This document shows, piece after piece, positions 32,233-41,366 of a stretch of DNA of 64,000 nucleotides. Source of the stretch: Dyella tabacisoli (GTDB lineage: Bacteria > Pseudomonadota > Gammaproteobacteria > Xanthomonadales > Rhodanobacteraceae); the NCBI RefSeq assembly GCF_003350925.1, contig NZ_KZ857182.1, forward strand, positions 54,087 through 118,086. The letters are read 5' to 3'. Within the stretch, counting starts at the first letter, position 1. Every line of letters begins with the position of its first letter. The translations under genes and the position numbers were made by a program. The notes under the pieces were generated by a model that worked only from the letters and a program-made list of their open reading frames with translations, did no database searches and was not told where the DNA came from.

Positions 32233-33264
32233 TTACACCAACGGCGGGTTGCGCTCGGTGAACTGCCCATTCCAATAGGGGTAGTACGGATACGGCGGCA
32301 CGACATAACTTGCAGCATCGAGCTTGGCGACTTGTTCCGGCGTGAGGTTCCAGCCGACAGCGCCAAGGTTTTGCCGCAACTGCTCTTCGTTGCGCGCGCC
32401 GACCAGGATGGTCGAAACCGTGGGGCGCTGCAGCAGCCAGTTCAGGGCGATCTGCGGAATCGTCTTACCCGTTTCCGCTGCGATGCCGTCGAGCGCATCG
32501 ACGATGCGATACAAGCGCTCTTCGTCGACCGGCGGCGCAAAACTGGCGGTGTCGTGCAAGCGGCTGCCTTCCGGCAAGGGCTGACCACGGCGAATCTTGC
32601 CGGTAAGCCGCCCCCAGCCGAGCGGGCTCCATACCACGGCACCCACACCTTGGTCCTGACCCAAGGGCATCAACTCCCATTCGTAGTCGCGGCCAATCAG
32701 CGAGTAATAGGTTTGGTTGGCGACGTAACGGGAATAACCATGGCGATCGGCGATGGCTTGTGACTTCATCAAATGCCAGCCGGAGAAGTTGGATACGCCC
32801 AGATAGCGCACCTTGCCGGCACGTACCAGATCGTCCAGCGTGGACATCACGCTCTCGACCGGAGTCATCGCGTCGAAGTGATGCAGTTGCAGCAAGTCGA
32901 TATAGTCCGTATCGAGGCGCTTGAGCGCCTTGTCGACACCCTCGATCAAATGATGGCGCGAGGCGCCGACCTGGTTCGGGCCTTCGCCCGCGCGCAAGGT
33001 GAGCTTGGTCGACAAAATGGTCTTATCGCGCCGCCCCTTGATCGCGGCGCCCAGTATCGATTCCGACACGCCATCGGAATAAACATCGGCGGTATCGAAC
33101 ATATTCACGCCGGCATCGAGGCAGATGTCGATCAGCCGCTGCGCCTGGGCCACATCGGTATTACCCCAGGCACTGAACAGCGGACCTTTGCCGCCAAACG
33201 TACCCGCGCCGAAACTGAGTACCGGCACCTTGAAACCCGACGCGCCTAAAAAGCGATATTCCAT
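32233..33264 (-). CDS. Aldo/keto reductase
   Basis: A 343-residue TIM-barrel oxidoreductase. Typical parts: LGASGFKVPVLSFGAGTFGG, DAGVNMFDTADVYSDGVSES (catalytic Asp-Tyr pair in FDTADVY), STKLTLRAGEG with the active-site lysine, DYIDLLQLHHFD with the catalytic His, and IPQIALNWLLQRPTVSTILV GAR-like NADP-binding end. It reduces aldehydes or ketones with NADPH. It follows a GDSL hydrolase by 44 bp and an MFS transporter further upstream on the same strand, so a three-gene unit (MFS-GDSL-AKR) is likely. AGGA lies about ten bases before the ATG. Confidence 0.9.
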   Translation of the reverse strand: MEYRFLGASGFKVPVLSFGAGTFGGKGPLFSAWGNTDVAQAQRLIDICLDAGVNMFDTADVYSDGVSESILGAAIKGRRDKTILSTKLTLRAGEGPNQVGASRHHLIEGVDKALKRLDTDYIDLLQLHHFDAMTPVESVMSTLDDLVRAGKVRYLGVSNFSGWHLMKSQAIADRHGYSRYVANQTYYSLIGRDYEWELMPLGQDQGVGAVVWSPLGWGRLTGKIRRGQPLPEGSRLHDTASFAPPVDEERLYRIVDALDGIAAETGKTIPQIALNWLLQRPTVSTILVGARNEEQLRQNLGAVGWNLTPEQVAKLDAASYVVPPYPYYPYWNGQFTERNPPLV

Positions 33265-33308
33265 GAGTCTTGATTCCTAGTCGTAATGTTGAGTCACCGC
33301 GCCATACC

Positions 33309-34583
33309 TCAATGACTGCCGAACAATACCTGCGTGTCGACGGCCGCGGCCATCACCTGATAACCGGCATCGCCAGGATGCAAATGGTCACCAGAGTCAT
33401 AGGCCGCCAAGAAGCGTTGCGGATGTGCCGGGTCGCGCACTACGGCATCGAAATCGACTACCGCGTCAAACTCATGGCTTTCGCGTATCCAGCGATTGAC
33501 CGCTTGGCGCACCCGCTCTTTGTCCAGGTTGTAGTAACCCTTCATCGGCGTGTCTTGCAGCGCGGCTTCGAACGGCGTCAGCGTGGCACCCACGATGCGC
33601 ACACCACGTACATGTGCGCGAGCGATCAATTGTCGATAGCCGGCAATCAGTTCATCTGCTGTCGGCGCCGGCTCTTGCGGCCCGAGCGCGCTGTCGCGCC
33701 AGCCGATGTCGTTGATGCCCATCAGCACGATCACCGTACTGACACCCGGCTGATCCAATACATCGTGATCGAAGCGAGCCAATGCATTGACGCCCATTTT
33801 GTTACGCAGCACACGGGCGCCAGAGATACCGGCGTTGAGTACCGCAATGTGGTCGCCGACCAGGCGTTGCGCGAGAAAGTCCGGCCAACGCGCATTGCGG
33901 TCCGGCGTGGAACCAGCACCATCGGTGATCGAGTCGCCGAACGCGACTACGGTGCGCGTATTCACTGCGGTATCGACGAGGACGGCATTGAGAAAAACCC
34001 GCGTGGTCAGCGTGGCATCGGCCTTGATCGCAGCGGCAGCCACTTGATTGCCGGCGATGACATAACCGGTTTGCCGGCCATCCCAGTGAAAGGTCGAAGG
34101 GGCGGTGGGCTCGGGCAGATACACACTGACCGCCACGCTACCCAGCGCCCCAAGGTCAAGATCGACAGGATCGCTTATCGCCGGCGCCCCTGGCGGGATC
34201 GTTACCGACGACTGGCCGCCAAAGGTCAACGTGCGATCGGAACCAGCCGTGATCGTTGCCCCTGCGCTGGCCAGCGCGATATGCGCGGCGCCGATCACTA
34301 ACGGTCGTGAACCGTACTCGTTCGACAGCACCACCCGAACGTGCCGGCCACCCACGCTGACTCGTGCGACCTGGCGCACCGTCTGATTCCATAGACTGGA
34401 AGGCAGATTGATCGGCAGCGCGAAATCACCCTCCCATAGGGGCTGCGGGCTGGCCGTCCAGGTGGCGATCCAACGTGAGCTATCTACCGGCTGAGCGGCC
34501 TGCAACGGCGCGGTGGCGATCAGCATGAAAGCCAGCGCCGCGAACAGGCGTAGAAAAAGTGCATGTCGTGCGTTTTTGTACAT
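33309..34583 (-). CDS. SGNH/GDSL-family exported hydrolase
   Basis: About 424 residues from MYKNARHALFLRLFAALAFM, with GGAG eight bases before; the in-frame extension to 34679 overlaps the MFS gene's end. A signal peptide ends near LQAAQ. The N-terminal 190 residues are a beta-sandwich (ARVSVGGRHVRVVLSNEYGS); then comes the SGNH hydrolase: VVAFGDSITDGAGSTPDRNA (nucleophile Ser), LNAGISGARVLRN (Gly), LMGINDIGWRD (Asn), and DSGDHLHPGDAGYQ with Asp and His. The enzyme is probably a carbohydrate esterase or lipase acting outside the cell. It is between the MFS gene (13 bp) and aldo/keto reductase gene. Confidence 0.88.
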   Translation of the reverse strand: MYKNARHALFLRLFAALAFMLIATAPLQAAQPVDSSRWIATWTASPQPLWEGDFALPINLPSSLWNQTVRQVARVSVGGRHVRVVLSNEYGSRPLVIGAAHIALASAGATITAGSDRTLTFGGQSSVTIPPGAPAISDPVDLDLGALGSVAVSVYLPEPTAPSTFHWDGRQTGYVIAGNQVAAAAIKADATLTTRVFLNAVLVDTAVNTRTVVAFGDSITDGAGSTPDRNARWPDFLAQRLVGDHIAVLNAGISGARVLRNKMGVNALARFDHDVLDQPGVSTVIVLMGINDIGWRDSALGPQEPAPTADELIAGYRQLIARAHVRGVRIVGATLTPFEAALQDTPMKGYYNLDKERVRQAVNRWIRESHEFDAVVDFDAVVRDPAHPQRFLAAYDSGDHLHPGDAGYQVMAAAVDTQVLFGSH

Positions 34584-34596
34584 AAAGTCGCTCCGG

Positions 34597-35832
34597 TTAC
34601 GACTGGCCGGCCACGCAAAGAGGCGGTGCCAAGGTTTCGACAGCGCGCCGACGATCCAGGCGCACACTCCACAACGCAATCAACAGCCCCGTCGAGGTCA
34701 CCAAGGCAGCCACCCAGGTCAGCGCGGCAAAGCCCATGCCGTGCACGATCACCACACCGCCAAGCCAGGCACCCAGCGCATTGCCGAGATTGAAGGCGGC
34801 GATATTGAAGCTCGATGCCAGGCTCTGGCCGGCGCCTTCGGCCTTGTGCAGAACGCGTAACTGCAGCGGCGCCACCGTGGCGAACGCAGCAATCCCCAGC
34901 AAGCCGATAAACACTATCGCGGCAAACTTGTTATGCAAGGCGAAGGTCATGAAACCAAGCACCAGCGCCAACGCGAGCAATGTACCAAGCAGGGCCGGCA
35001 CCAGCTTGCGATCGGCCAGCCGACCGCCGAGCACATTGCCGACAATCAGGCCAATGCCAAAGATCAGCAAGATCGGCGACACCGTGCTTTGGGCAAAGCC
35101 GGTCACCTCAGTCAGGATGGGCTGGATATAAGTGAACACCGTGAATACGCCGGCAAAGCCAAGCACCGTCATCAACAGGCCAAGCAACACCTGCGGCCGA
35201 GCGATCACTTTCACTTCATCGGCCAGGGTCACCCGCTCACGCGCGCCCTGTGTGGCAGGCACCAGGGTCGCAATAATCACCGTGGCGATAACGCCTATCG
35301 CGGCCACCGCCCAGAACGTCGCACGCCAGCCGAAGTGCAAGCCCAGCCACGCACCCGCCGGCACACCAAGCAAGGTCGCCACGGTAAGTCCGGTGAACAT
35401 GGTGGAGATCGCCGATGCCTTGCGCTCGGCCGGTACCATGCCGGTGGCAACCACCGCGCCCACCCCGAAGAAGGTGCCATGCGCCAATGAGGTCACTACC
35501 CGCGCCGCCATCAACCAGCCGTAACCAGGCGCCATGGCGCAGGCCAGATTGCCGATCGTAAAGATCACCATCAAGCCGACCAATACGGCCTTGCGCGGCA
35601 TCCGGCTGGTCGCGGTAGTCAGCAACGGCGCACCGACGAACACGCCCAAGGCGTAACCGGAAATCAGCAAACCGGCGACGGCGACCGTTACATGCAGATC
35701 AGCGGCTACCTGCAGCAGCAGGCCCATAATTACAAATTCGGTGGTGCCGATACCGAAAGCACCGGCAGTGAGCGCATACAGCGCCAGCGGCGTGCGCGCG
35801 ATGGAAGGGGTTGGGCTGGCGAGGGTGGCCAT
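34597..35832 (-). CDS. MFS transporter (sugar/drug efflux, AraJ-like)
   Basis: A 411-residue protein with twelve predicted membrane helices. It begins with TPLALYALTAGAFGIGTTEF and has the DHA1 motif G(I/T)-x-D-R-like region in SGYALGVFVGAPLLTTATSR, SLAHGTFFGVGAVVATGMVP and LRVLHKAEGAGQSLASSFNI. The GTTEFVIMG start and the GYALGV motif are typical of the arabinose/chloramphenicol efflux (AraJ/Cmx) group. It exports small molecules using the proton gradient. It is the first gene of the MFS-GDSL-AKR run and is divergent from a LysR gene, which probably controls it. Confidence 0.9.
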   Translation of the reverse strand: MATLASPTPSIARTPLALYALTAGAFGIGTTEFVIMGLLLQVAADLHVTVAVAGLLISGYALGVFVGAPLLTTATSRMPRKAVLVGLMVIFTIGNLACAMAPGYGWLMAARVVTSLAHGTFFGVGAVVATGMVPAERKASAISTMFTGLTVATLLGVPAGAWLGLHFGWRATFWAVAAIGVIATVIIATLVPATQGARERVTLADEVKVIARPQVLLGLLMTVLGFAGVFTVFTYIQPILTEVTGFAQSTVSPILLIFGIGLIVGNVLGGRLADRKLVPALLGTLLALALVLGFMTFALHNKFAAIVFIGLLGIAAFATVAPLQLRVLHKAEGAGQSLASSFNIAAFNLGNALGAWLGGVVIVHGMGFAALTWVAALVTSTGLLIALWSVRLDRRRAVETLAPPLCVAGQS

Positions 35833-35908
35833 GTGCCGTCATTCGTATAGAAAGGATGGCGCAGCGTAGGCCTGCCTATATTATCCAACAACCATCAAGT
35901 GGAATAAT

Positions 35909-35933
35909 CACTATCAATATTTCATTGATAGTG
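35909..35933. promoter_or_regulatory. LysR-type operator
   Basis: CACTATCAAT and ATTGATAGTG form a perfect 10-bp inverted repeat with a 5-base spacer, containing a T-N11-A motif (ATCAAT...ATTGAT). It ends seven bases before the LysR ATG and lies 77-101 bp before the MFS start, so it fits joint control of both genes and autoregulation. Confidence 0.7.
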
Positions 35934-35939
35934 GCATTC

Positions 35940-36866
35940 ATGAACCACATCGCCGACATCCAGTTATTTCTACGCGTACTCGATCTGGGCTCGATCAGCG
36001 CCGCCGCCCGTGGCATGGATCTATCGGTTGCCGTCGCCAGCCAGCGCCTGAAACGGCTGGAACGCGAACTTGGCGTGCGTCTGCTGCATCGAACCACGCG
36101 TCAGCTACACGCCACGCCCGAGGGTGTGGTGCTGGCCGAACAAGGGCGCGCCTTGATCGAAGATCTGGACGCACTGACCTCCGGCCTGCGCAAAGCTCAT
36201 AGCAGTGTCACCGGCACCTTGCGCGTCACCTTGTCCGCCTCGTTCGGCCGTCAATACGTCTCGCCCCTGCTGCCGCAATTTCTGGCGCGTTATCCCTGCG
36301 TGCGCGTCAATGTGAATCTCACCGACCAAGTGGTTGACCTCATCAGCTCCGGTTTCGATCTGGCGATCCGCATCGGCGCCCTGGACGATTCCAACCTCAT
36401 CGCGCGGCGCCTGGCGACCAATCGGCGCGCGTTGTGCGCGTCGCCGGAGTACCTGCGACAGCACGGCTCGCCCAAAACTCCGGCCGAACTGGCCCAGCAT
36501 GAATGCCTGATGCTCGTCGGCAGCCAGGGGCGTCAAGACGTCTGGCAACTGACCGACCCCGAAGGCAAGGCCATAGCGGTGCGTGTCAACGGTCGCTTTG
36601 AAAGCAATTTCGGCGAACTGCTGCGCGATGCCGCCGTGGCCGGGCTGGGGATAGCCCAGCACTCGACCTGGCATGTCGGCGACGATCTGCGCGCCGGCCG
36701 GTTACAAGTGGTGATGCCCGACTATCCGATCGCCGATACCGGTATCTATGCCGTGACGCCGCAGCGGCGACTGGTGCCGCAACGCGTGCGTGCCTTCACC
36801 GATTTCCTGGCCGAACATTTCGGTGAGCATCCCATTTGGGATCGCGACCTGTCGCTGAAGCCCTAG
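35940..36866 (+). CDS. LysR-family transcription regulator
   Basis: About 308 residues from MNHIADIQLFLRVLDLGSIS; upstream in-frame ATGs (35811) run into the neighbouring promoter. Helix-turn-helix near 15-60: SISAAARGMDLSVAVASQRL, KRLERELGVRLLHRTTRQLH. The rest is the LysR substrate-binding domain (LRVTLSASFGRQYVSPLLPQ, DLAIRIGALDDSNLIARRLA, LLRDAAVAGLGIAQHSTWHV). It belongs to the LTTR group that controls neighbouring transport genes. It is divergent from the MFS gene, with a perfect inverted repeat between, and is followed by the GST gene on the same strand (65 bp). Confidence 0.92.
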   Translation: MNHIADIQLFLRVLDLGSISAAARGMDLSVAVASQRLKRLERELGVRLLHRTTRQLHATPEGVVLAEQGRALIEDLDALTSGLRKAHSSVTGTLRVTLSASFGRQYVSPLLPQFLARYPCVRVNVNLTDQVVDLISSGFDLAIRIGALDDSNLIARRLATNRRALCASPEYLRQHGSPKTPAELAQHECLMLVGSQGRQDVWQLTDPEGKAIAVRVNGRFESNFGELLRDAAVAGLGIAQHSTWHVGDDLRAGRLQVVMPDYPIADTGIYAVTPQRRLVPQRVRAFTDFLAEHFGEHPIWDRDLSLKP

Positions 36867-36931
36867 GATGCTTCGATCAGTTCAGCGTAGGCCGCCGCCG
36901 CAGTTATTCCTCAACCCCATGGAGCGCACAC

Positions 36932-37609
36932 ATGATTGTTGTTCACCACCTCAATAACTCGCGCTCGCAACGCATTCTGTGGCTGCTGGAAGAGCTGGGC
37001 CTGCCCTACGAGATCAAGCGCTACCAGCGCGATCCGAAGACCTTATTGGCGCCGCCGGAACTGCGCCGGATTCATCCGCTGGGCAAGTCGCCGGTGATCT
37101 GCGACGGCGAGATCACTCTGGCCGAATCCGGTGCGATCATTGAGTACCTTGCCGACCGCTATGGCAACGGTCGCCTGCTACCGGCAGCAGGCACACCCGA
37201 ACGTCTGCGCTGCAACTACTGGCTGCACTACGCCGAGGGTTCGGCCATGCCGCCGCTGCTGCTCAAGCTGGTGTTCCAGCGGGTTGCGGCCAGCCCGGCG
37301 CCATTCTTCATCAAACCCGTACTGCGCGGCATGGCCGGCAAGGTGCAGCATGCCTTCGTCGATCCGCAGTTGCAGTTGCATCTGGATTATCTCGAAGGCG
37401 AGCTGAGCAAGACCGCTTGGTTTGCCGGTAATGAGTTCAGCGCGGCGGATATCCAGATGAGCTTTCCGCTAGAAGCCGCAGCCGCCCGCGCCGGCCTCGA
37501 TGCCAGCCGGCCGCAGTTATGGAACTTCCTGCAACGCATCCATGCCCGGCCGGCCTACCGACGCGCGATCGAGCGCGGTGGCGAATACGCCATGGCGATC
37601 ATGGGTTAG
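36932..37609 (+). CDS. Glutathione S-transferase family protein
   Basis: About 225 residues from MIVVHHLNNSRSQRILWLLE (GGAG seven bases before). The N-terminal thioredoxin-like domain contains SRSQRILWLLEELGLPYEIK and HPLGKSPVICDGEITLAESG (cis-Pro and ESGAI), followed by an all-alpha C-terminal domain with LDYLEGELSKTAWFAGNEFS and AADIQMSFPLEAAAARAGLD. The catalytic residue is probably the Ser of NNSRSQR. It conjugates or isomerises small electrophiles with glutathione. It follows the LysR gene and may be part of the same response as the divergent MFS gene. Confidence 0.92.
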   Translation: MIVVHHLNNSRSQRILWLLEELGLPYEIKRYQRDPKTLLAPPELRRIHPLGKSPVICDGEITLAESGAIIEYLADRYGNGRLLPAAGTPERLRCNYWLHYAEGSAMPPLLLKLVFQRVAASPAPFFIKPVLRGMAGKVQHAFVDPQLQLHLDYLEGELSKTAWFAGNEFSAADIQMSFPLEAAAARAGLDASRPQLWNFLQRIHARPAYRRAIERGGEYAMAIMG

Positions 37610-37698
37610 TCTTCCCTGGCTGCCCGCTGTCACGCCGACGTTGCAAATCAACGTCACTCTTAGCCAAGCAAAGCGCCCCTCCCTGTGAGTCATCATTA

Positions 37699-39261
37699 AT
37701 GCAGAGCCGAACGGATTCACTGAATCGAAAGGTCCTCTTTGGCGCGCTTTTTACCGTCTATCTGCTACTTGTCCTCTACCCCATCCTGCGCGCCGATCGT
37801 TATAACAACGATGACCTGATGCGAGCCCTATGGGGGCCTTATATCTGGATCGATAACGGACGACCGTTATCGGCCCTGGTCATGCGGGCACTGGAGTTCA
37901 ATGCCGCGCAATTGGTCGATATTTCGCCGCTGCCGCAGCTACTGGCCATAGCGCTACTGGCCTGGACCGGCGTGCTGATCGCCCAACGCTATGCCATTCG
38001 CTCGCTATCGCTGGGGGTGATGATTGCGCTACCGCTAGGTGCGCAACCGTTCTTTCTCGAAAATATCTCGTACCGGTTCGATGCGTTGCCCATGGCCTTG
38101 GCCGTGCTGTTCGCCTTACTGCCGATTACGACCACGCCTCTTATTCGTCGTCACGGATGGTGGCTGGGTGCGCTGTCGCTGCTGGCCTGCCTGTGTTTTT
38201 ATCAGCCGGCGATCAATATCTTTCTGATTTTCGTATTGCTGAATATCGTCCATGGTCAGATCCAGCGGATCAGCCCGCGCGAGCTGCTTATTGAACTGGT
38301 ATCTCGCGGCCTGCAGGCCATGCTCGCCGTCGCGGCCTATCAACTGACCGTTGCCCCATCGATCGTCGGCTGGGTAAAAATGCACAGCGTGATGATTAGC
38401 AGTACGCAGCAGCTAGGTATCGTGCGTACGAATGTCGTGAACCTCGGCGCTTATCTCGCCAATGCCTTTGACGCCAGTTGGATGCTGATATTCGCGCCTT
38501 TGGCCGTATTCGCTCTACTGGTCCCTATCGTGGTGGGCGTTCGTTATGCCATGTCCGGCCGTCGCGAGCGCCCGCTCTGGCTGACCGCCCTCTTGCTCCT
38601 CTGCAGTGGATTGCTGCCGCTGGCAGCGATGGCGTGCATCGCCGGCCCGATGATCCTGGCGCGGGATCTGATTATCGTACCGCGCGTGTTCGTCGGGGTA
38701 GGCGCGCTACTGAGCGCGGCGCTCATCATCATGCATGCCGCTTTGGATACCTGGCGCCGCTCGCCGCGCTGGAGTTTCGCCGTCGCCGGACTGTGGACGG
38801 CAGGCATGGTGGTATTCGCCAATGTCTACGGCAATGCGCTTGCCAGCCAGAAGCAATACGAAGATCGCATCGGCGCCCGCCTCGCCGATGACCTGGCCGA
38901 GCTGAAAACCACTCATGGCCTGCACCGCCTGCTGCTGGACGGCAGCAATGGGCTGTCGCCGGTAGCTGCTCATGCGGCGGAGCGCTTTCATCTGATCCGT
39001 CAGCTCATCAATCCCTATCTGCAGGGATACAGCTTCAATGCCAGAAATTTCATATCGCATTACACCACCGGTGTTGAAGACATCCGCTGGCTGGACGATT
39101 CCAATGCGGTGGCCGCGCCGCTATTGATGCAGGCCTGCAAACTTCCAGCGCTGCTCACCCGCAATAACTACACGCTGCGAATAGTCGGCGATGCCGCCAT
39201 AGTCACTTTTCCGGCCGATCGCCCCGCTTCGTGTGCGCCACCGCTTGAAGCGGTACCCTGA
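37699..39261 (+). CDS. GtrII-like glucosyltransferase, polytopic membrane protein
   Basis: About 520 residues from MQSRTDSLNRKVLFGALFTV. About ten hydrophobic segments. The first periplasmic loop holds RADRYNNDDLMRALWGPYIW, with an aspartate pair as in Glucos_trans_II (GtrII) proteins, and IDNGRPLSALVMRALEFNAA; another stretch is QPFFLENISYRFDALPMALA. Such enzymes add glucosyl residues to O-antigen from a polyprenyl-linked donor on the periplasmic side; the paired flippase GtrA and GtrB are not next to it. The C-terminal 150 residues are soluble and periplasmic. The ribosome-binding site is weak. Confidence 0.75.
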   Translation: MQSRTDSLNRKVLFGALFTVYLLLVLYPILRADRYNNDDLMRALWGPYIWIDNGRPLSALVMRALEFNAAQLVDISPLPQLLAIALLAWTGVLIAQRYAIRSLSLGVMIALPLGAQPFFLENISYRFDALPMALAVLFALLPITTTPLIRRHGWWLGALSLLACLCFYQPAINIFLIFVLLNIVHGQIQRISPRELLIELVSRGLQAMLAVAAYQLTVAPSIVGWVKMHSVMISSTQQLGIVRTNVVNLGAYLANAFDASWMLIFAPLAVFALLVPIVVGVRYAMSGRRERPLWLTALLLLCSGLLPLAAMACIAGPMILARDLIIVPRVFVGVGALLSAALIIMHAALDTWRRSPRWSFAVAGLWTAGMVVFANVYGNALASQKQYEDRIGARLADDLAELKTTHGLHRLLLDGSNGLSPVAAHAAERFHLIRQLINPYLQGYSFNARNFISHYTTGVEDIRWLDDSNAVAAPLLMQACKLPALLTRNNYTLRIVGDAAIVTFPADRPASCAPPLEAVP

Positions 39262-39343
39262 ATCTGCGAACCCGAGCTTTCCGCGACGCCATGCGCAACA
39301 TCACCGATAATCGGCCGCTGGCGTCCTGCAGATGGAGATAGCG

Positions 39344-40027
39344 ATGTCACGCATTCTGGTGGTCGAAGATGACGCCGCGACCGCTGCGGAAATCGTCGAT
39401 GCCCTGGTCGATCATGGTTTCACTGTTGAGCATGCAACGGATGGCCGGCAAGGATTGGCGATGGCCATGGCCGGCGGCTTCGATGCCATGGTGCTCGATC
39501 GGATGTTGCCCGGCACCCCCGATGGGCTCGGCGTATTGGCTTCGTTGCGCACTACCGGTGTCCCGATGCCGGTGCTGATTCTCAGCGCCCTGTCCGCGCT
39601 CGACGAACGCGTGCGCGGACTGCGCGCCGGTGGCGACGACTACTTGACCAAACCTTTCGAGGCGGTCGAACTCACCGCACGACTCGACGCGCTGCTGCGT
39701 CGCCGCTACCCGCTGCCGCAGGAAACCAGCTTGCGTGCAGGCTCGCTGGAAATCGATCTATTGACCCGCAACGCGCAGCGCAACGGCGAAACGATCAACC
39801 TGCTGCCGCGCGAGTACGATCTGCTGGCCTTTTTGATGCGCCACGCCGGCCAAGTGGTGACCCGCACTATGTTGTTCGAGGAAGTCTGGGGTTATCGCTC
39901 CGAAGAGCGCACCAATGTCATCGACGTGCACATCAGCAAGCTGCGGCAAAAAATCGAAGTGGCGGGACAACCCTCGCTAATCCAGACCGTGCGCGGCGCG
40001 GGGTACATCCTGCATGCGGCTGACTGA
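39344..40027 (+). CDS. OmpR-family response regulator
   Basis: About 227 residues from MSRILVVEDDAATAAEIVDA, with GGAGATA upstream; an ATG 12 bases earlier is a poorer start. The receiver domain has Asp9-Asp10, phospho-acceptor Asp52 (DAMVLDRMLPG) and Lys in DDYLTKPFE. The C-terminal winged helix reads LLPREYDLLAFLMRHAGQVV, RTMLFEEVWGYRSEERTNVI and DVHISKLRQKIE. It pairs with the histidine kinase whose gene overlaps its end by 14 bp, a typical operon. Target genes cannot be told; the next gene downstream on the other strand is an M3 peptidase. Confidence 0.96.
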   Translation: MSRILVVEDDAATAAEIVDALVDHGFTVEHATDGRQGLAMAMAGGFDAMVLDRMLPGTPDGLGVLASLRTTGVPMPVLILSALSALDERVRGLRAGGDDYLTKPFEAVELTARLDALLRRRYPLPQETSLRAGSLEIDLLTRNAQRNGETINLLPREYDLLAFLMRHAGQVVTRTMLFEEVWGYRSEERTNVIDVHISKLRQKIEVAGQPSLIQTVRGAGYILHAAD

Positions 40028-41366
40028 GCTACCGCGCACCACCAGCTTTCGCCTCGCGCTGATGTTTCTGGCGCTATTCGGCACCTGCTCGCTGTTGTTG
40101 TTTGCGTTCGTCTACTGGCAGACCGTGGGCTATATGCGTCGCGACCAGGACGAGTTTCTGCAACGCCAACTGACCTTCTACAGCACGCTCTCACCCGCTG
40201 ATCGGGTACAGCGCCTGCGCGAGCACCCACGCAACGATCCCGGTACCCGCCGCCCCTCCGGCGAATTCGCGGCCAACGGTCAATGGCTGGTCGGCAATCT
40301 TTCCGTGCTGCCTGCCGAGTTGCGTCAAGCCCATCAGCCGGTGGACTTCGTACTTCCCAGCGCCGGCGCCCCCGTGCCGTTTCGCGGCTATGCCACCCAA
40401 TTACCGGATGGCCACTGGCTGGCCGTGTCGCAAAACGTGCACGAGCCACGCGAATTCGAGGCCTTGCTATTGCGCGCGATGCTCAGCGCGGGCCTGCTGA
40501 CCCTGCTGTTTGGCCTGGCCGGCGCGGTGGCGTTGGGCGCATCGTCGATGCGCCGTATCGACGCCATTACCCTGGCGATCCGGCGCATCGTCAACGGCGC
40601 GCTTACTGAACGCTTGCCGGTACAAGGCGGTAGCGACGACTTGAATCGCCTCACGCGGGAGGTCAACGGCATGCTCGATGACCTGGAGCGCCTCGTGCAC
40701 GAGGTAAAAGGTGTCTGCGACGGCATTGCTCACGATCTGCGCACGCCGCTGACCCGCGTGCTTGGTGGCCTTGAACGCGCCCAACGCAGGGCCTCCACCG
40801 TTGAAGAATTCCGCGATGCGGCCGCCCGCGCGACTGAAGAAATCGCCGCGCTGTTGAAAACCTTCAACGCCCTGCTGCGTATTTCGGAGCTTGAAGCCGG
40901 CGCCCGGCGTGCCGGTTTCAGCGACGTCGCGCTCGCGCAGGTGCTGGCCGATGTCGTCGACTTGTATCAACCGCTGGCGGAGGAGAAAAACCTCACCCTG
41001 CAACTCAGCGGCACCGCATCGCCCACCGATATCACCTTGTGGGGCGACGCCAGCCTGCTATTCGACGCATGCGCCAATCTGATCGACAACGCAATCAAGT
41101 TTGTCCCAGCCGGCGGCCACATCGAGGTGCGACTGGATGCGGAGCATCGCGCCATCAGCGTCACCGATAACGGCCCCGGCATTCCAGCCAGTGAACGCAA
41201 GGCCGTGCTCAACCGCTTTCACCGCAATGAGCCAAGCCGCAGCACCCCAGGCAACGGGCTCGGGCTAAGTCTGGTCGCTGTCATCGCGCACCTGCACGAT
41301 ATGAAAATCGATATCACTGATGCCGCGCCGGGGTGTCGGGTGTCGTTATCCTGGTCTGCGCGTTAG
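40014..41366 (+). CDS. Sensor histidine kinase, partner of the upstream regulator
   Basis: A 450-residue protein. Membrane segments at about 13-35 and 150-175 enclose a periplasmic sensor of about 110 residues. A HAMP region (ITLAIRRIVNGALTERLPVQ) follows. The phospho-acceptor is His240 in GIAHDLRTPLTRVLGGLE; the ATPase domain has CANLIDNAIKFVPAGGHIEV (N box), VTDNGPGIPASE (G1) and NGLGLSLVAVIAHLH (G2). It phosphorylates the response regulator encoded just upstream. Its 3' end overlaps the peptidase gene on the other strand by 53 bp. Confidence 0.95.
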   Translation: MRLTELPRTTSFRLALMFLALFGTCSLLLFAFVYWQTVGYMRRDQDEFLQRQLTFYSTLSPADRVQRLREHPRNDPGTRRPSGEFAANGQWLVGNLSVLPAELRQAHQPVDFVLPSAGAPVPFRGYATQLPDGHWLAVSQNVHEPREFEALLLRAMLSAGLLTLLFGLAGAVALGASSMRRIDAITLAIRRIVNGALTERLPVQGGSDDLNRLTREVNGMLDDLERLVHEVKGVCDGIAHDLRTPLTRVLGGLERAQRRASTVEEFRDAAARATEEIAALLKTFNALLRISELEAGARRAGFSDVALAQVLADVVDLYQPLAEEKNLTLQLSGTASPTDITLWGDASLLFDACANLIDNAIKFVPAGGHIEVRLDAEHRAISVTDNGPGIPASERKAVLNRFHRNEPSRSTPGNGLGLSLVAVIAHLHDMKIDITDAAPGCRVSLSWSAR

